A DNA stretch of 64,000 nt from Chitinibacter sp. GC72 (GCF_009760905.1 NZ_VIRW01000005.1:1-64000); one strand, 5' to 3'; shown: positions 26,266 through 36,022, counted from the stretch's first letter. Notes: generated from the letters alone by a model not told the origin. Numbers and translations: made by a program.

Positions 26266-29200
26266 CTATTTGAGCTTTTTCTCCAGCTTGGCCAGGCTGA
26301 TATACAGCACTGGCGTGATATACAGTGTAATCAGCTGTGAAAACAGCAGGCCGCCCACGATGGCCACGCCCAGTGGCTGGCGCAGCTCGGCACCCGCTCC
26401 CAGCCCCAGCGCCAGCGGCATGGCGCCCATCATCGCGGCCAGTGTGGTCATCATGATGGGTCTAAACCGCTTGGCGCTGGCTTCACGGATCGCGGCAATA
26501 GGGTCGAGCTGCTCTTTGCGCTCGGCCTCCAGTGCAAAGTCGATCATCATGATGGCGTTCTTTTTCACAATCCCGACCAAAAGCAAAATACCGATCATCG
26601 CAATAAAGGTCAGCTCCAGCCCGATCAGCTGCAAGGCCAGCAGCGCGCCAATTGCCGCCGATGGAATGCCGGCCAGAATCGTGAGCGGATGAATCCAGCT
26701 CTCGTACAGTACGCCCAGTACCAGATAAATCACCGCCACCGCAGCCAGAATCAGCCAGAGCTGGCTGGTCTGGGTCTGGCTATATAGCGCCGCATCTCCG
26801 GCAAAACCGCCAAAAATATACTCAGGCAGGCCTATCGCCTGCTCGGCGGCCTTGATCTCCCGTGCCGCATCCGACAATGAAGCGCCCTCGGCCAGATTGA
26901 AAGACAGCGTAATTGCTGGCAATTGCCCCTGATGATGAATGGTGGTGGTAACGGCGGTGCGCTCAACGGTGGCAAAGCTCGAGAGCGGAATCAAGGCGCC
27001 AGTCTGGCTGCGCACGTGCAATTTGCTTAGCTTGCTTTCGTCGCTGCGATCCTGCTCGTCCAGCTGCATTAGCACCGAGTAACTATCTTGCGGTGCGTAG
27101 ATGCTGGTGACTTCGCGCTCGCCATAGGCGGCGTACAGCGTGTCGCGCAAGGACTGCATATTCACGCCCAGCTCGGCGGCACGGTCGCGCTGGATATTGA
27201 GTTTGGCCTGCAGCGTTTTTTGCTCGGCATCGGAATTGACATCGCGGAAAGCTGGGTTTTTCCCCAGCTCGGCCAGCAGGCGATTGCTCCATTCTTCCAG
27301 ATCATTGGCGTTCACCGCCTGCAGTGTGTACTGATAGCTGCTTTTCCCGCTGCGGCCACCAATATTCAGATTCTGCGTCGGGCGATAAAACACGCTAACG
27401 CCAGCAATCTTGCCGGTGCTTTTGCGCAGGCTTTCCAGCGTTTTTTGCATATTGTCACGCTCGCTACGGGGTTTGAGCGTAATAAATAGCCGGCCTCCGC
27501 TGCCGCTGCTACCCAGGCTTGACGCCACCGTGGCGACGTTCGGATTGCTGGCCACGGCTGAAGCCACGCGCTGCTGCAGCTTGAGTAGGGCCGGGTAGCT
27601 GATATCTGGTGCAGCATCAACGCTGGCCTGAATCTGGCCGATGTCTTCTTGCGGGAAAAAGCCTTTCGGAATCGCCATATACAGCCAGACGGTAACGCCA
27701 AAAGTGGCCAGCGTCAGCAATAGCATCCAGACCCGATGGTGCAAGACCCAGGCCAGACTGCCCTGATAGGCCGCCAGCAAACGATTGAACCCGGCTTCAA
27801 AGCAACGGCTCCAGGCCGGAGCCTGATGCTGGGCATCGTGTGGTTCTGGCTTGAGAAAGCGCGCGGCGAATAAGGGAATTAGTGTCAGCGATACCAGCAT
27901 CGACACCAGAATAGCCAGCGCCACGACGACAGCAAATTCATGAAACAGCAGCCCCATTGTGCCGGGCATAAAAAAGATGGGGATAAAGACAGCCACCAGC
28001 GAAATCGAAATCGACACCACGGTAAAGCCCACTTCGCTTGCGCCCTTGATCGCCGCTTCCATCGGCGTAATGCCGTCCCCGGCTTCCTCCAGATGGCGGA
28101 CGATGTTTTCCAGTACCACAATCGCGTCGTCAACCACCAGCCCCAAGGCCACGGTCAGCCCCATCAGCGAGATGTTGTCCAGGCTATACCCCAGCCAGTA
28201 CATCAATGCAAACGTTGCCAGCAAAGAGATAGGGAGAGATACCGAGGGGATCAGCGTGGCTGCTGTGCGGCGCAGAAAAAGCAGTACCGACATCACGACC
28301 AGTGCCAGAGTCAGCAGCAAGGTCAGATTCACATCATGGATGGATTCGCGAATCGAGACCGATCTGTCGTTGAGTACGCGCACATTCACCGAGTCGGGCA
28401 TTTGCGCTTCCAGCCTGGGCATCATGGCCTTGATCGCATCAACGGTGGCCACCGTATTGGCACCGGGCTGGCGCTGTACGGCCAGAATAATCGAGCGCTC
28501 GCCATTAACCCAGCTACCGGATTTGATGCTCTCCACGCTGTCTTCAACGCTGGCAACATCCTTGAGCCTGACCAGCCCGCCCGAGGCGCTGGAGCCAACG
28601 ACCACTTCGGCAAATTCGGCCGCATTTTTCAGTTGCTCGTTCGCCTGCAGCATCAACGTCTGGCGCTCGCCTTCGAGCTGGCCAACGGGTGAATTGGCAT
28701 TGACGGTTTTTAGAGCATTGGACAGCTCTGGCAGCGAAATATCACGGGCTGCGAGCTTATCCGGGTCAACAGCAATCCGGATGGCGTATTTTTTCTGGCC
28801 ATAGACCTGTACCTGTGCGACGCCATCAATGGTCGATAGCGCGGGGGCGATCAGATTGTCGGAAAAATCATTCAGTTGCGACAGCGACATCGACGGCGAA
28901 TTGATCGCCAGCATCAGAATCGGCGCATCGGACGGGTTCACCTTGCGGTAGCTCGGCGGGCTTTTCATCTCGCTGGGCAAGCCGCGCGTGGCACGATACA
29001 ACGCAGCTTGCACATCGACCGCCGCAGATTCGATATCACGGCTGGGGGCAAATTCCAGCGTGATCGACGTGCTGCCCAGACGGCTGCTGGAGCTCATCAT
29101 CGCCAAGCCGGGAATGGTCGAAAACTGCTTTTCCAGCGGGGTGGCGACCGAATTGGCCATGGTTTCCGGCGAGGCACCGCTGAGCGAGGCCGACACATTG

Positions 29201-29340
29201 ATGGTCGGCGTGTCATAGCTGGGTAGTGCCGAAATCGGCAGGTGAAACCACGCAATACCACCCGCTACCATCACGGCCAGCCAGAGCAACAGCGTGGCGA
29301 CGGGGCGGTGGATGGCCCACCATGAGATACCCTGTTTCAT
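26266..29340 (-). CDS. RND efflux pump inner-membrane transporter
   Basis: A 1024-residue HAE1-type RND pump (AcrB/MdtB/MdtC style) that exports hydrophobic compounds using the proton gradient. It has twelve predicted membrane helices and two large periplasmic loops. The helix 4 proton-relay pair is visible in GLVVDDAIVVLENI. The N-terminus WWAIHRPVATLLLWLAVMV and the segment LPSYDTPTINVSASLSGASPETM (family pattern, near residue 40-60) are typical of the MdtBC branch. Its start overlaps the stop of the adaptor gene by four bases. No outer-membrane channel gene is nearby. Substrates are unknown. Confidence 0.92.
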   Translation of the reverse strand: MKQGISWWAIHRPVATLLLWLAVMVAGGIAWFHLPISALPSYDTPTINVSASLSGASPETMANSVATPLEKQFSTIPGLAMMSSSSRLGSTSITLEFAPSRDIESAAVDVQAALYRATRGLPSEMKSPPSYRKVNPSDAPILMLAINSPSMSLSQLNDFSDNLIAPALSTIDGVAQVQVYGQKKYAIRIAVDPDKLAARDISLPELSNALKTVNANSPVGQLEGERQTLMLQANEQLKNAAEFAEVVVGSSASGGLVRLKDVASVEDSVESIKSGSWVNGERSIILAVQRQPGANTVATVDAIKAMMPRLEAQMPDSVNVRVLNDRSVSIRESIHDVNLTLLLTLALVVMSVLLFLRRTAATLIPSVSLPISLLATFALMYWLGYSLDNISLMGLTVALGLVVDDAIVVLENIVRHLEEAGDGITPMEAAIKGASEVGFTVVSISISLVAVFIPIFFMPGTMGLLFHEFAVVVALAILVSMLVSLTLIPLFAARFLKPEPHDAQHQAPAWSRCFEAGFNRLLAAYQGSLAWVLHHRVWMLLLTLATFGVTVWLYMAIPKGFFPQEDIGQIQASVDAAPDISYPALLKLQQRVASAVASNPNVATVASSLGSSGSGGRLFITLKPRSERDNMQKTLESLRKSTGKIAGVSVFYRPTQNLNIGGRSGKSSYQYTLQAVNANDLEEWSNRLLAELGKNPAFRDVNSDAEQKTLQAKLNIQRDRAAELGVNMQSLRDTLYAAYGEREVTSIYAPQDSYSVLMQLDEQDRSDESKLSKLHVRSQTGALIPLSSFATVERTAVTTTIHHQGQLPAITLSFNLAEGASLSDAAREIKAAEQAIGLPEYIFGGFAGDAALYSQTQTSQLWLILAAVAVIYLVLGVLYESWIHPLTILAGIPSAAIGALLALQLIGLELTFIAMIGILLLVGIVKKNAIMMIDFALEAERKEQLDPIAAIREASAKRFRPIMMTTLAAMMGAMPLALGLGAGAELRQPLGVAIVGGLLFSQLITLYITPVLYISLAKLEKKLK

Positions 29341-30461
29341 CGGCTTTGTACTCCGCTTGCAGCAGCAGGGCGGCTCGCTTCGCTCACCGCACCGCCTGGG
29401 CGAACATTCTGCCCGCCTTCGCGGATCACTTTGGTGCCAGCCTTGACTCCGCTAATCAGTGCCTGACCTTCGTGAATACGCAAGACCTGTATCGCTTGCA
29501 TCTGTGCCTTGCCGTCGTCGGCGATGCGATAGACAAAGCGCTGTTCCGGGCCGGTCTGGATGGCTTGCAAAGGCAGAATCAGGCCTTGCTCCATGCCCAG
29601 CTGAACCTTGATGCCCGTACTCAAACCCGGCCAGAGCTGGCGGTCGCGATTGGCAAATTCGGCTTTGGCCAGCACGGTGCCACTGCTTTTATCCACCATG
29701 CTATCGAGAAACACCAGTTTGCCCTGGCGCACGCTGCCATCGGGCAGGCTGGCTTCAACGCTGATTCCGGCGGGTGCGGCCAGCAGGGCGGGCAGGTCGC
29801 GCTCGGCCACGCTAAAGCTGATGCGCACCGGGTCTAGCTGGGTTAGTGTCACCAGAGCTTCGCTGCTATTGGCCTGTACCAGACTGCCACTGCGGGCATT
29901 GATTTTGCCGGTTCGTCCGGCAAATGGCGCGACAATCCGGGTGTATGAGAGCTGTGCCGTGCTGGCGGCCTGATCGGCCTTGGCTGCCGCCAGCTGCGCA
30001 CGCAAGGCGTCGGCTTTGGCGCGAGCCGTATCTACGGCCGACGGTGAAATGAATTTGGCTTGCGCCAGCTCGATCGAGCGAGCCAGATTGCGATCGGCTT
30101 CGAGCAATTGGGCGTTGACCTGCATCACGTTGGCCTTGCTGCGTTGCGCCTGGGCTGCATCGGTGCGCGAGTCGAGCGTGAACAGCAGCTGGCCTGCGCG
30201 CACTTCATCGCCTTCCTTGAAATGCACGCTGGCCAGCTGGGCGCTGATTTGCGAGCGGATATCAACCATCTGAACGGCTTCGACGTGGCCATTGGTCGTG
30301 ATCATGCGCGGCAGCTCACCGGCTTTGACCACGCTGCTCACCACCACGGTGGCTCGCTCGTTTTTGCCGGCGGGTTTCTTGTTGCCACCCTGACCACAGG
30401 CCGCCAATAAGCTGCAAACAAGCAGGGTGCCAAGTAGCGGGATTTTTGTTCTTGTCATCAT
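29337..30461 (-). CDS. RND efflux periplasmic adaptor (membrane fusion protein)
   Basis: A 374-residue lipoprotein adaptor. The signal peptide ends LLVCSLLAAC at residue 22, so it is lipid-anchored. Then come a barrel-sandwich half with VDIRSQISAQLASVHFKEGDEV (family pattern), a helical hairpin (about 100-170, rich in Ala, Arg and Lys), the second lipoyl half (TRIVAPFAGRTG) and a beta-barrel domain. Two ATGs are adjacent (30461 and 30458). It is the first gene of the pair and overlaps the pump by ATGA. A regulator gene is not adjacent. Confidence 0.9.
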   Translation of the reverse strand: MMTRTKIPLLGTLLVCSLLAACGQGGNKKPAGKNERATVVVSSVVKAGELPRMITTNGHVEAVQMVDIRSQISAQLASVHFKEGDEVRAGQLLFTLDSRTDAAQAQRSKANVMQVNAQLLEADRNLARSIELAQAKFISPSAVDTARAKADALRAQLAAAKADQAASTAQLSYTRIVAPFAGRTGKINARSGSLVQANSSEALVTLTQLDPVRISFSVAERDLPALLAAPAGISVEASLPDGSVRQGKLVFLDSMVDKSSGTVLAKAEFANRDRQLWPGLSTGIKVQLGMEQGLILPLQAIQTGPEQRFVYRIADDGKAQMQAIQVLRIHEGQALISGVKAGTKVIREGGQNVRPGGAVSEASRPAAASGVQSR

Positions 30462-30514
30462 GATCTTTATGCCTAAGGGAGCGTGGACGCTTTTCTCTTA
30501 CTGGTTAACGGTGC

Positions 30515-31807
30515 TCAATCATGCAGCAGCCCCTGCCTGAGACTTTGGCGATAACGCAGGATGATCCAGCTCATCACCAAAATCACCAGTCCGCCAAAGC
30601 CGATAATGATCAGATACATCGGCGGCAGGCCGTTGTGTGCAAATTGCTGCTGCAACAAGGCGCTGCTGTCGGCGGTCAGCGGGCTGCTCCAGTTTTTGAC
30701 CAGCCAGGCATGCAGGCCAACCATGACCAGAATGCCCAGATTTTCATTAAAATTCTGGACCGCAATCGAGTGTCCTGCGCCCATCAGGGTATGCCCGCGA
30801 TGCTGCAGCATGGCATTGAGCGGCACGACAAAAAATCCCGATAGCGCACCAATAATCAACATCAATAACGCAGCCAGCCAGATCTGGTTGACCCAGAGCA
30901 TTGAAATCAGCAAAGCACCCATTGCAACACCGGCCCACAGCACGCTGAACGCTTTGTGCAACGGTATCCAGCGGCCGGCGGCGATGGCGCCAAAGGCGAT
31001 GCCAACGGCGACCAGTGCTATCAGCTGGCTGGCTTGTTCGAGTTTGAGAGACAGCCAGATGACCGCCCAGTTCAGTACCACCAGCCTCATCGTTGCACCT
31101 GCGCCCCAGAACAGTGTGGTGACGCCCAGCGAGAGCTGGCCTTGCGGATCACGCCACAGGCGCTTGACGCACCAGGCGAATTCTTTAGCCTGATGCACCG
31201 GATCCAGGTGTAAGGGTTTGAGGCGTACGGCCAACTTGGGGATATAAAGATTGATATACGCGGCCAAGCAATAGAGCAGCACCGTAGCGCAGATTGCAAA
31301 TTCGGCCGGGCTAAGATACTGGCCTAGTGTATTGCCTGCTAGCCAAATATCGATATGGCTGCCAGATAAATACCCCCCAATCACTGTGCCAAGGATAATC
31401 GCAGCGACGGTGGCACCTTCTAGCCAGCCATTGGCGGCGACCAGTTTTTCATGCGGCAGATATTCGGTAATGATGCCGTATTTGGCCGGAGAGTAAGCGG
31501 CAGCGCCAAAGCCGACAATGGCATAGGCAAAAATTGGCGGCATGCCAACGATCATGCTGGCACAGCCCAGCAGCTTGATGCTGTTGCAGATCAGCATGGC
31601 GCGGCCTTTGTGCATGGAATCGGCAAAAGCGCCGGCATAAGGCGCAATCACCACATAGGAGACGGTGAACGCCCAGAGCAGCATGGATAAATGCCATTCC
31701 GGTGCTTTTTGTTCTTTTAACAAGGCCAGCGCGGCAAAAAACAGGGCGTTATCGGCCAGCGCGGAGAAAAATTGCGCGCCCAGAATGGTAAAAAATCCAC
31801 GGTTCAT
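30515..31807 (-). CDS. lplT: Lysophospholipid transporter LplT (MFS)
   Basis: A 430-residue major-facilitator protein with about twelve helices, close in style to E. coli LplT: NRGFFTILGAQFFSALADNALFFAAL at the start, then YSPAKYGIITEYLP and GWLEGATVAAIILG. LplT flips lysophospholipids inward for re-acylation. In E. coli it is followed by the acyltransferase gene aas, which is absent here; a PlsC-type acyltransferase lies elsewhere in the window. The ATG at 31807 is the family start; the frame continues 20 codons upstream without support. Divergent from the DedA gene. Confidence 0.87.
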   Translation of the reverse strand: MNRGFFTILGAQFFSALADNALFFAALALLKEQKAPEWHLSMLLWAFTVSYVVIAPYAGAFADSMHKGRAMLICNSIKLLGCASMIVGMPPIFAYAIVGFGAAAYSPAKYGIITEYLPHEKLVAANGWLEGATVAAIILGTVIGGYLSGSHIDIWLAGNTLGQYLSPAEFAICATVLLYCLAAYINLYIPKLAVRLKPLHLDPVHQAKEFAWCVKRLWRDPQGQLSLGVTTLFWGAGATMRLVVLNWAVIWLSLKLEQASQLIALVAVGIAFGAIAAGRWIPLHKAFSVLWAGVAMGALLISMLWVNQIWLAALLMLIIGALSGFFVVPLNAMLQHRGHTLMGAGHSIAVQNFNENLGILVMVGLHAWLVKNWSSPLTADSSALLQQQFAHNGLPPMYLIIIGFGGLVILVMSWIILRYRQSLRQGLLHD

Positions 31808-31960
31808 AGGGATACACTTTCGCAGCGAGGGTTCACGTCTGCTGCTTATATCACGGATTGATGACATTCAAACTGCGCCTTGTCATCTGATTGCAGCAAA
31901 TTAAAAACGCCGCGCTCGTGCTATCATCGCCGCCATTGGCCTTTTTTGTGACGGTTTGTC

Positions 31961-32569
31961 ATGGATATTCTCCAGTCGCTCATCGGAATTTTTACCGACT
32001 ACGGCTATTTGGCTGTCTTTACTGTGCTGCTGATTTGCGGGTTTGGCGTGCCGATCCCGGAGGACGTTTCTCTGGTGGCGGGCGGCGTGATCTCCGGTCT
32101 GGGTTATGCCAATGTGCATACGATGTTTGCCGTTGGCATGGCGGGCGTGCTGATCGGCGATAGCGCCATGTTCCTGCTCGGGCGCTACTGCGGTGAAAAC
32201 TTGCTTGAGCATCGCTATTTCAAGCGCATGATGACGCCGGAGCGCTATCAGGCCGTGCAGGACAAATTCGAGCGTTACGGCAACCGAGTGCTGTTTGTTG
32301 CCCGCTTTCTGCCGGGCTTGCGCGCTCCCATCTACCTGACTGCGGGCATGTCGCGGCGCATTTCATATTTACGCTTTTTGTTGCTCGATGGTTTTGCCGC
32401 GCTGATTAGCGTTCCGATCTGGGTGTATCTGGGTTACTACGGCGCGTCCAACCATCAGTGGCTGATGACCTGGCTGGGGCGTGGACAAACGGCGATTCTG
32501 GTGCTGGTTGGCATTATCGCGCTGATTGTGGCCGTCTGGTACGTGCGCAACCGCAAGCAAAAAAACTAA
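31961..32569 (+). CDS. DedA-family membrane protein
   Basis: A 202-residue DedA (SNARE-associated/VTT) protein with four or five membrane segments. The re-entrant motif region is GFGVPIPEDVSLVAGGVISG and the conserved RFLPGLRAPIYLTAG with its arginines and G-x-x-x-F/Y. DedA proteins scramble or flip lipid carriers such as undecaprenyl phosphate, or support proton-motive force; the substrate here is not known. It is divergent from lplT and 129 bases upstream of alr. Confidence 0.9.
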   Translation: MDILQSLIGIFTDYGYLAVFTVLLICGFGVPIPEDVSLVAGGVISGLGYANVHTMFAVGMAGVLIGDSAMFLLGRYCGENLLEHRYFKRMMTPERYQAVQDKFERYGNRVLFVARFLPGLRAPIYLTAGMSRRISYLRFLLLDGFAALISVPIWVYLGYYGASNHQWLMTWLGRGQTAILVLVGIIALIVAVWYVRNRKQKN

Positions 32570-32698
32570 GCGGGTTACTTATCTGTCATTCGGGCTGGGG
32601 CCGCATCCAGCCTTTCCCGTACTTTGCTCAGCACTGGCTTGCCTAAGACGCAGGCGAGGGCGCATCATTTATTCCCGTCTTTGAGTTGCGATACCACC

Positions 32699-33769
32699 AT
32701 GTCTCGTCCGATAGAGGCTGTGATCCACAGCGCCGCACTGGCACATAATTACCAGCAGATTAAAAAAAACGCACCGCAGGCGAGGGCGTTTGCCGTCGTC
32801 AAAGCCAATGCCTACGGTCACGGGCTTGCACGTGTGCTTGCAGCGCTGCCGCAGGCCGATGGTTTTGCCATTCTGGAGTTTGATGCGGCCATTGCCATGC
32901 GCGAGCAGGGTGTTAAACAGCCCATCTTGTTGTTGGAAGGTGTATTCAGTATTGCCCAGCTACAACAAAGCGCCGCACATCAGCTGATGCTGGCGATTCA
33001 CGAGCCACGGCACTTGCTCTGGTTGCGTGAAACGCCGCTAAGCGCGCCTGTCGATGTATTTCTTAAGCTCAATACCGGCATGAACCGCCTTGGCTTTGCC
33101 CCCGAACAGGCCGCCGATCTGGTCGCGCAGCTGCGTGATATGCCCAATGTTGCCAGCGTGACGCTGATGACCCACTTTGCCACTGCCGACGATCCGGCCA
33201 GAGGCATTGCCCGGCAATGGGCACGCTTTCAGGCGCAAACGGCGGGGCTTGATTGTCCGCGCTCGCTGGCCAATTCGGCCGCGACGCTGGCCTATCCTGA
33301 GGTGCACGCAGACTGGGTACGCCCCGGCATTGCTTTGTATGGCTCTTCTCCATTTGCTGATCGCAGCGCGCAGTCGCTTAATTTGCAGCCAGCCATGAGT
33401 TTGCGCTCGCGAATTATTGCCGTGCAACAGCTGCAGGCAGGCGATGAGGTGGGCTATGGGGCGACTTTTACTGCCGATAAACCTATGCGCATTGGTGTGG
33501 TGGCCTGTGGTTATGCCGATGGCTATCCACGGCATGCCCCGACCGGAACGCCGATTATCGTGGCAGGCAAAATGAGCCGGCTGCTGGGACGGGTGTCCAT
33601 GGATATGTTGTCCGTTGATCTGAGCGAGATTGCCGAGGCAGAAATTGACAGCGAAGTGGAACTTTGGGGGCAGAGTTTGTCCATTGATCAGGTCGCGCAG
33701 GCGGCAGGAACAATCGCTTATGAATTGATGTGTGCAGTTGCCCCGCGTGTCCCGGTGTGTATGGATTGA
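32699..33769 (+). CDS. alr: Alanine racemase
   Basis: A 356-residue PLP enzyme that makes D-alanine for peptidoglycan. The PLP lysine is Lys35 in AVVKANAYGHG and the opposite-face catalytic tyrosine is Tyr253 in EVGYGATF. The TIM-barrel comes first and the beta domain last, with SMDMLSVDLS near residue 300. The length is usual. The ATG at 32699 gives the family start (SRPIEAVIHSAAL); the frame starts 25 codons earlier. It is not followed by a terminator before lysC, 100 bases further on. Confidence 0.94.
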   Translation: MSRPIEAVIHSAALAHNYQQIKKNAPQARAFAVVKANAYGHGLARVLAALPQADGFAILEFDAAIAMREQGVKQPILLLEGVFSIAQLQQSAAHQLMLAIHEPRHLLWLRETPLSAPVDVFLKLNTGMNRLGFAPEQAADLVAQLRDMPNVASVTLMTHFATADDPARGIARQWARFQAQTAGLDCPRSLANSAATLAYPEVHADWVRPGIALYGSSPFADRSAQSLNLQPAMSLRSRIIAVQQLQAGDEVGYGATFTADKPMRIGVVACGYADGYPRHAPTGTPIIVAGKMSRLLGRVSMDMLSVDLSEIAEAEIDSEVELWGQSLSIDQVAQAAGTIAYELMCAVAPRVPVCMD

Positions 33770-33869
33770 ATGCGTTTATATAGCGTTTTGATGTCGAAAT
33801 ACCCTATTTGACGCAGTTTCCATTACAATAATCTGGTTTTTATTAATTTTTCCAGCCTGCAGGTTAATC

Positions 33870-35096
33870 ATGGCATTGATCGTCCAAAAATATGGCGGCA
33901 CATCGGTTGGGTCTCCTGACCGAATCAAAAACGTAGCGCGTCGCGTCGCCAAGTTTAAAGCCCAAGGGCATGACTTGGTGGTGGTTCTGTCGGCGATGTC
34001 GGGCGAAACCAATCGCCTGATCGCACTGGCTAAAGAAATGCAAGCCAATCCGGATCCACGTGAACTAGATGTAATTGTTTCGACTGGTGAACAAGTCACG
34101 ATTGGCTTGCTGGCAATGGCGCTGAAAGACATCGGTCTGGATGCCGTGTCGTACACCGGCTCACAGGTCAAGATCCTGACCGATAGCTCGCACACCAAAG
34201 CCCGAATTCAGCATATTGACGATGCTAATATGCGTGCCGATCTGAACGCGGGTCGCGTGGTGATTGTGGCGGGCTTCCAGGGTGTAGACGCCAACGGCAA
34301 CATCACGACCTTGGGTCGTGGCGGCTCGGATACTTCGGGTGTGGCTTTGGCCGCAGCGCTCAAAGCCGACGAGTGCCAGATTTATACCGACGTCGACGGT
34401 GTTTATACCACCGACCCGCGTGTGGTGCCGGAAGCGAAAAAGCTCAAAACGATTACGTTTGAAGAAATGCTGGAAATGGCCAGCTTGGGCTCGAAAATCT
34501 TGCAGATTCGCTCGGTTGAATTTGCAGGCAAATACAATGTGAAATTGCGCGTATTGTCCTCGTTCCAAGAAGAAGGCGAGGGTACGTTGATTACTTTTGA
34601 GGAAGACTCTACCGTGGAAAAACCAGTCATCTCCGGCATCGCCTTTAATCGCGACGAAGCCCGTATCAATGTGATCGGTGTCCCTGATAAACCAGGTATT
34701 GCTTACCAAATCCTCGGCCCGGTGGCTGATGCCAATATCGACGTGGATATGATTATCCAGAACGTCGGCCAGGACGGCACTACGGATTTCTCGTTCACCG
34801 TGCCAAAAGGCGAAATGGCGCGTGCCATCAAGGTACTCGAAGGCGTACAAAGCCAGATTGGTGGTAAGTCAGTGTCGGGCGACGACAAGATTTGTAAAGT
34901 ATCCATCGTTGGCGTTGGTATGCGCTCGCATGTGGGCGTGGCATCAACGATGTTCCGCACGCTGGCGGAAGAGGGCATCAATATCCAGATGATCTCGACT
35001 TCAGAAATCAAGATTTCTGTCGTGGTGGATGAGAAGTATCTCGAATTGGCTGTGCGCGTACTGCACAAAGCCTTTGGTCTGGAGCAGCAAGGCTAA
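33870..35096 (+). CDS. lysC: Aspartate kinase
   Basis: A 408-residue aspartokinase, the first step of the lysine, threonine and methionine pathway. Substrate motif KYGGTSVGS is at the N-terminus; VIVAGFQGVDANGNITTLGRGGSDTS (family block near residue 140) binds ATP and aspartate. Two ACT domains (about 265-335 and 345-405) bind feedback amino acids. This is the stand-alone, Pseudomonas/Corynebacterium-like type, often made as alpha and beta chains from an internal start; I cannot confirm that start here. I see no lysine riboswitch in the 100-base leader. A strong terminator follows. Confidence 0.95.
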   Translation: MALIVQKYGGTSVGSPDRIKNVARRVAKFKAQGHDLVVVLSAMSGETNRLIALAKEMQANPDPRELDVIVSTGEQVTIGLLAMALKDIGLDAVSYTGSQVKILTDSSHTKARIQHIDDANMRADLNAGRVVIVAGFQGVDANGNITTLGRGGSDTSGVALAAALKADECQIYTDVDGVYTTDPRVVPEAKKLKTITFEEMLEMASLGSKILQIRSVEFAGKYNVKLRVLSSFQEEGEGTLITFEEDSTVEKPVISGIAFNRDEARINVIGVPDKPGIAYQILGPVADANIDVDMIIQNVGQDGTTDFSFTVPKGEMARAIKVLEGVQSQIGGKSVSGDDKICKVSIVGVGMRSHVGVASTMFRTLAEEGINIQMISTSEIKISVVVDEKYLELAVRVLHKAFGLEQQG

Positions 35097-35124
35097 TCGC
35101 CGTCCTAGCCTCTTTGCCAGTCCA

Positions 35125-35160
35125 AGCCGCCGTTACTGCTGTGCAGACGGCGGCTTTTTC
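35125..35160 (+). terminator. Terminator of lysC
   Basis: Perfect 9-bp stem AGCCGCCGT / ACGGCGGCT with a 13-base loop and TTTTTC, about 30 bases after the lysC stop. Confidence 0.9.
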
Positions 35161-35277
35161 TTGGGCGTTGGCAGCACTGATTACCCTGCGGTTGTTGTGC
35201 CCTTGGGGTGGATGAGAATATTTTGCCTTTGCGGTGAGGTACTTACGCAACCAGTCGGAAAATTTTAACGATAAGTG

Positions 35278-35306
35278 TTGACGAGTATCCTGGGTGTGGG
35301 TATTAT
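35278..35306 (+). promoter_or_regulatory. Sigma-70 promoter of the tRNA operon
   Basis: TTGACG (35278-35283), a 17-base spacer, and TATTAT (35301-35306). The expected start point is about 9 bases before the first tRNA. Very close to consensus, as usual for stable RNA genes. Confidence 0.8.
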
Positions 35307-35321
35307 CTCGCTTCTCTGAAC

Positions 35322-35415
35322 GGAGACGTGGATGAGTGGCTGAAATCACCTCCCTGCTAAGGAGACATACGGGCTAAAACCTGTATCGAGGGTTCGAATC
35401 CCTCCGTCTCCGCCA
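35322..35415 (+). tRNA. tRNA-Ser (anticodon GCU)
   Basis: A 94-base class II tRNA with encoded CCA. Acceptor stem GGAGACG / CGTCTCC, anticodon loop CTGCTAA (anticodon GCT), long variable arm and T-loop GTTCGAATC. First gene of a five-tRNA operon. Confidence 0.95.
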
Positions 35416-35440
35416 GAGGCTTTAAATTGTTGTGTATAGT

Positions 35441-35517
35441 GCGCCCGTAGCTCAGTTGGATAGAGTATTTGGCTACGAACCAAAGGGTCGGGCGTTCGAA
35501 TCGCTCCGGGCGCACCA
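35441..35517 (+). tRNA. tRNA-Arg (anticodon ACG), copy 1
   Basis: A 77-base tRNA with encoded CCA. Acceptor GCGCCCG / CGGGCGC, anticodon loop CTACGAA (ACG, with A34 modified to inosine by TadA). Identical to copy 2 downstream. Confidence 0.96.
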
Positions 35518-35547
35518 GCACCACAATGTAGTAATGATGTTTTAGAT

Positions 35548-35622
35548 GTCCCTATAGTTTAGCGGTTAGAACACTGCCCTTTCACGGCGGCGGCCGGGGT
35601 TCGATTCCCCGTGGGGACGCCA
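35548..35622 (+). tRNA. tRNA-Glu (anticodon UUC), copy 1
   Basis: A 75-base tRNA with encoded CCA. It begins GTCCCTATAG and has anticodon loop CTTTCAC (TTC). Identical to copy 2. Confidence 0.95.
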
Positions 35623-35662
35623 AAAGCGTCAAGTAATACAGTATGAAAAGTTTTAAATCAGT

Positions 35663-35739
35663 GCGCCCGTAGCTCAGTTGGATAGAGTATTTGGCTACGA
35701 ACCAAAGGGTCGGGCGTTCGAATCGCTCCGGGCGCACCA
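35663..35739 (+). tRNA. tRNA-Arg (anticodon ACG), copy 2
   Basis: Base-for-base identical to copy 1. The flanking spacers differ, so the pair is kept identical by conversion or selection rather than by a very recent block duplication. Confidence 0.96.
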
Positions 35740-35771
35740 ATTTAAATCTGCATGCTGAATGTTTCAAGTAT

Positions 35772-35846
35772 GTCCCTATAGTTTAGCGGTTAGAACACTG
35801 CCCTTTCACGGCGGCGGCCGGGGTTCGATTCCCCGTGGGGACGCCA
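35772..35846 (+). tRNA. tRNA-Glu (anticodon UUC), copy 2
   Basis: Identical to copy 1; last gene of the operon, followed 40 bases on by a terminator. Confidence 0.95.
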
Positions 35847-35885
35847 AATTCAGAAACGTTGGTATCAGCCAGCGCTTCGCACTAG

Positions 35886-35917
35886 AAAAAGCCGATCAAA
35901 TTAGATCGGCTTTTTTC
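35886..35917 (+). terminator. Terminator of the tRNA operon
   Basis: Stem AAAGCCGATC / GATCGGCTTT with a six-base loop and a run of six T. Confidence 0.92.
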
Positions 35918-36022
35918 ATTTGGAGCCGCCCATTCCCATAATGAGCGGCGGCTTGCATTGTCTTTTCTATGCCTTTCGGCTTATTTCTGGTAAGGCCATC
36001 TCTTGGTGTGTATTTTTCCTAA

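Noticed and set aside
27940-28804. Long + strand open frames opposite the RND pump gene
   Set aside because: Antisense shadows of a GC-rich gene; the peptides are low-complexity and His/Gln/Arg-rich.
33756-33804. AATACCC after alr as a repeat copy
   Set aside because: The left end would be TGTGTAT, out of register with GGGTATA.
33770-33869. Lysine riboswitch upstream of lysC
   Set aside because: The gap is only 100 bases and shows no L-box core or long paired stems.
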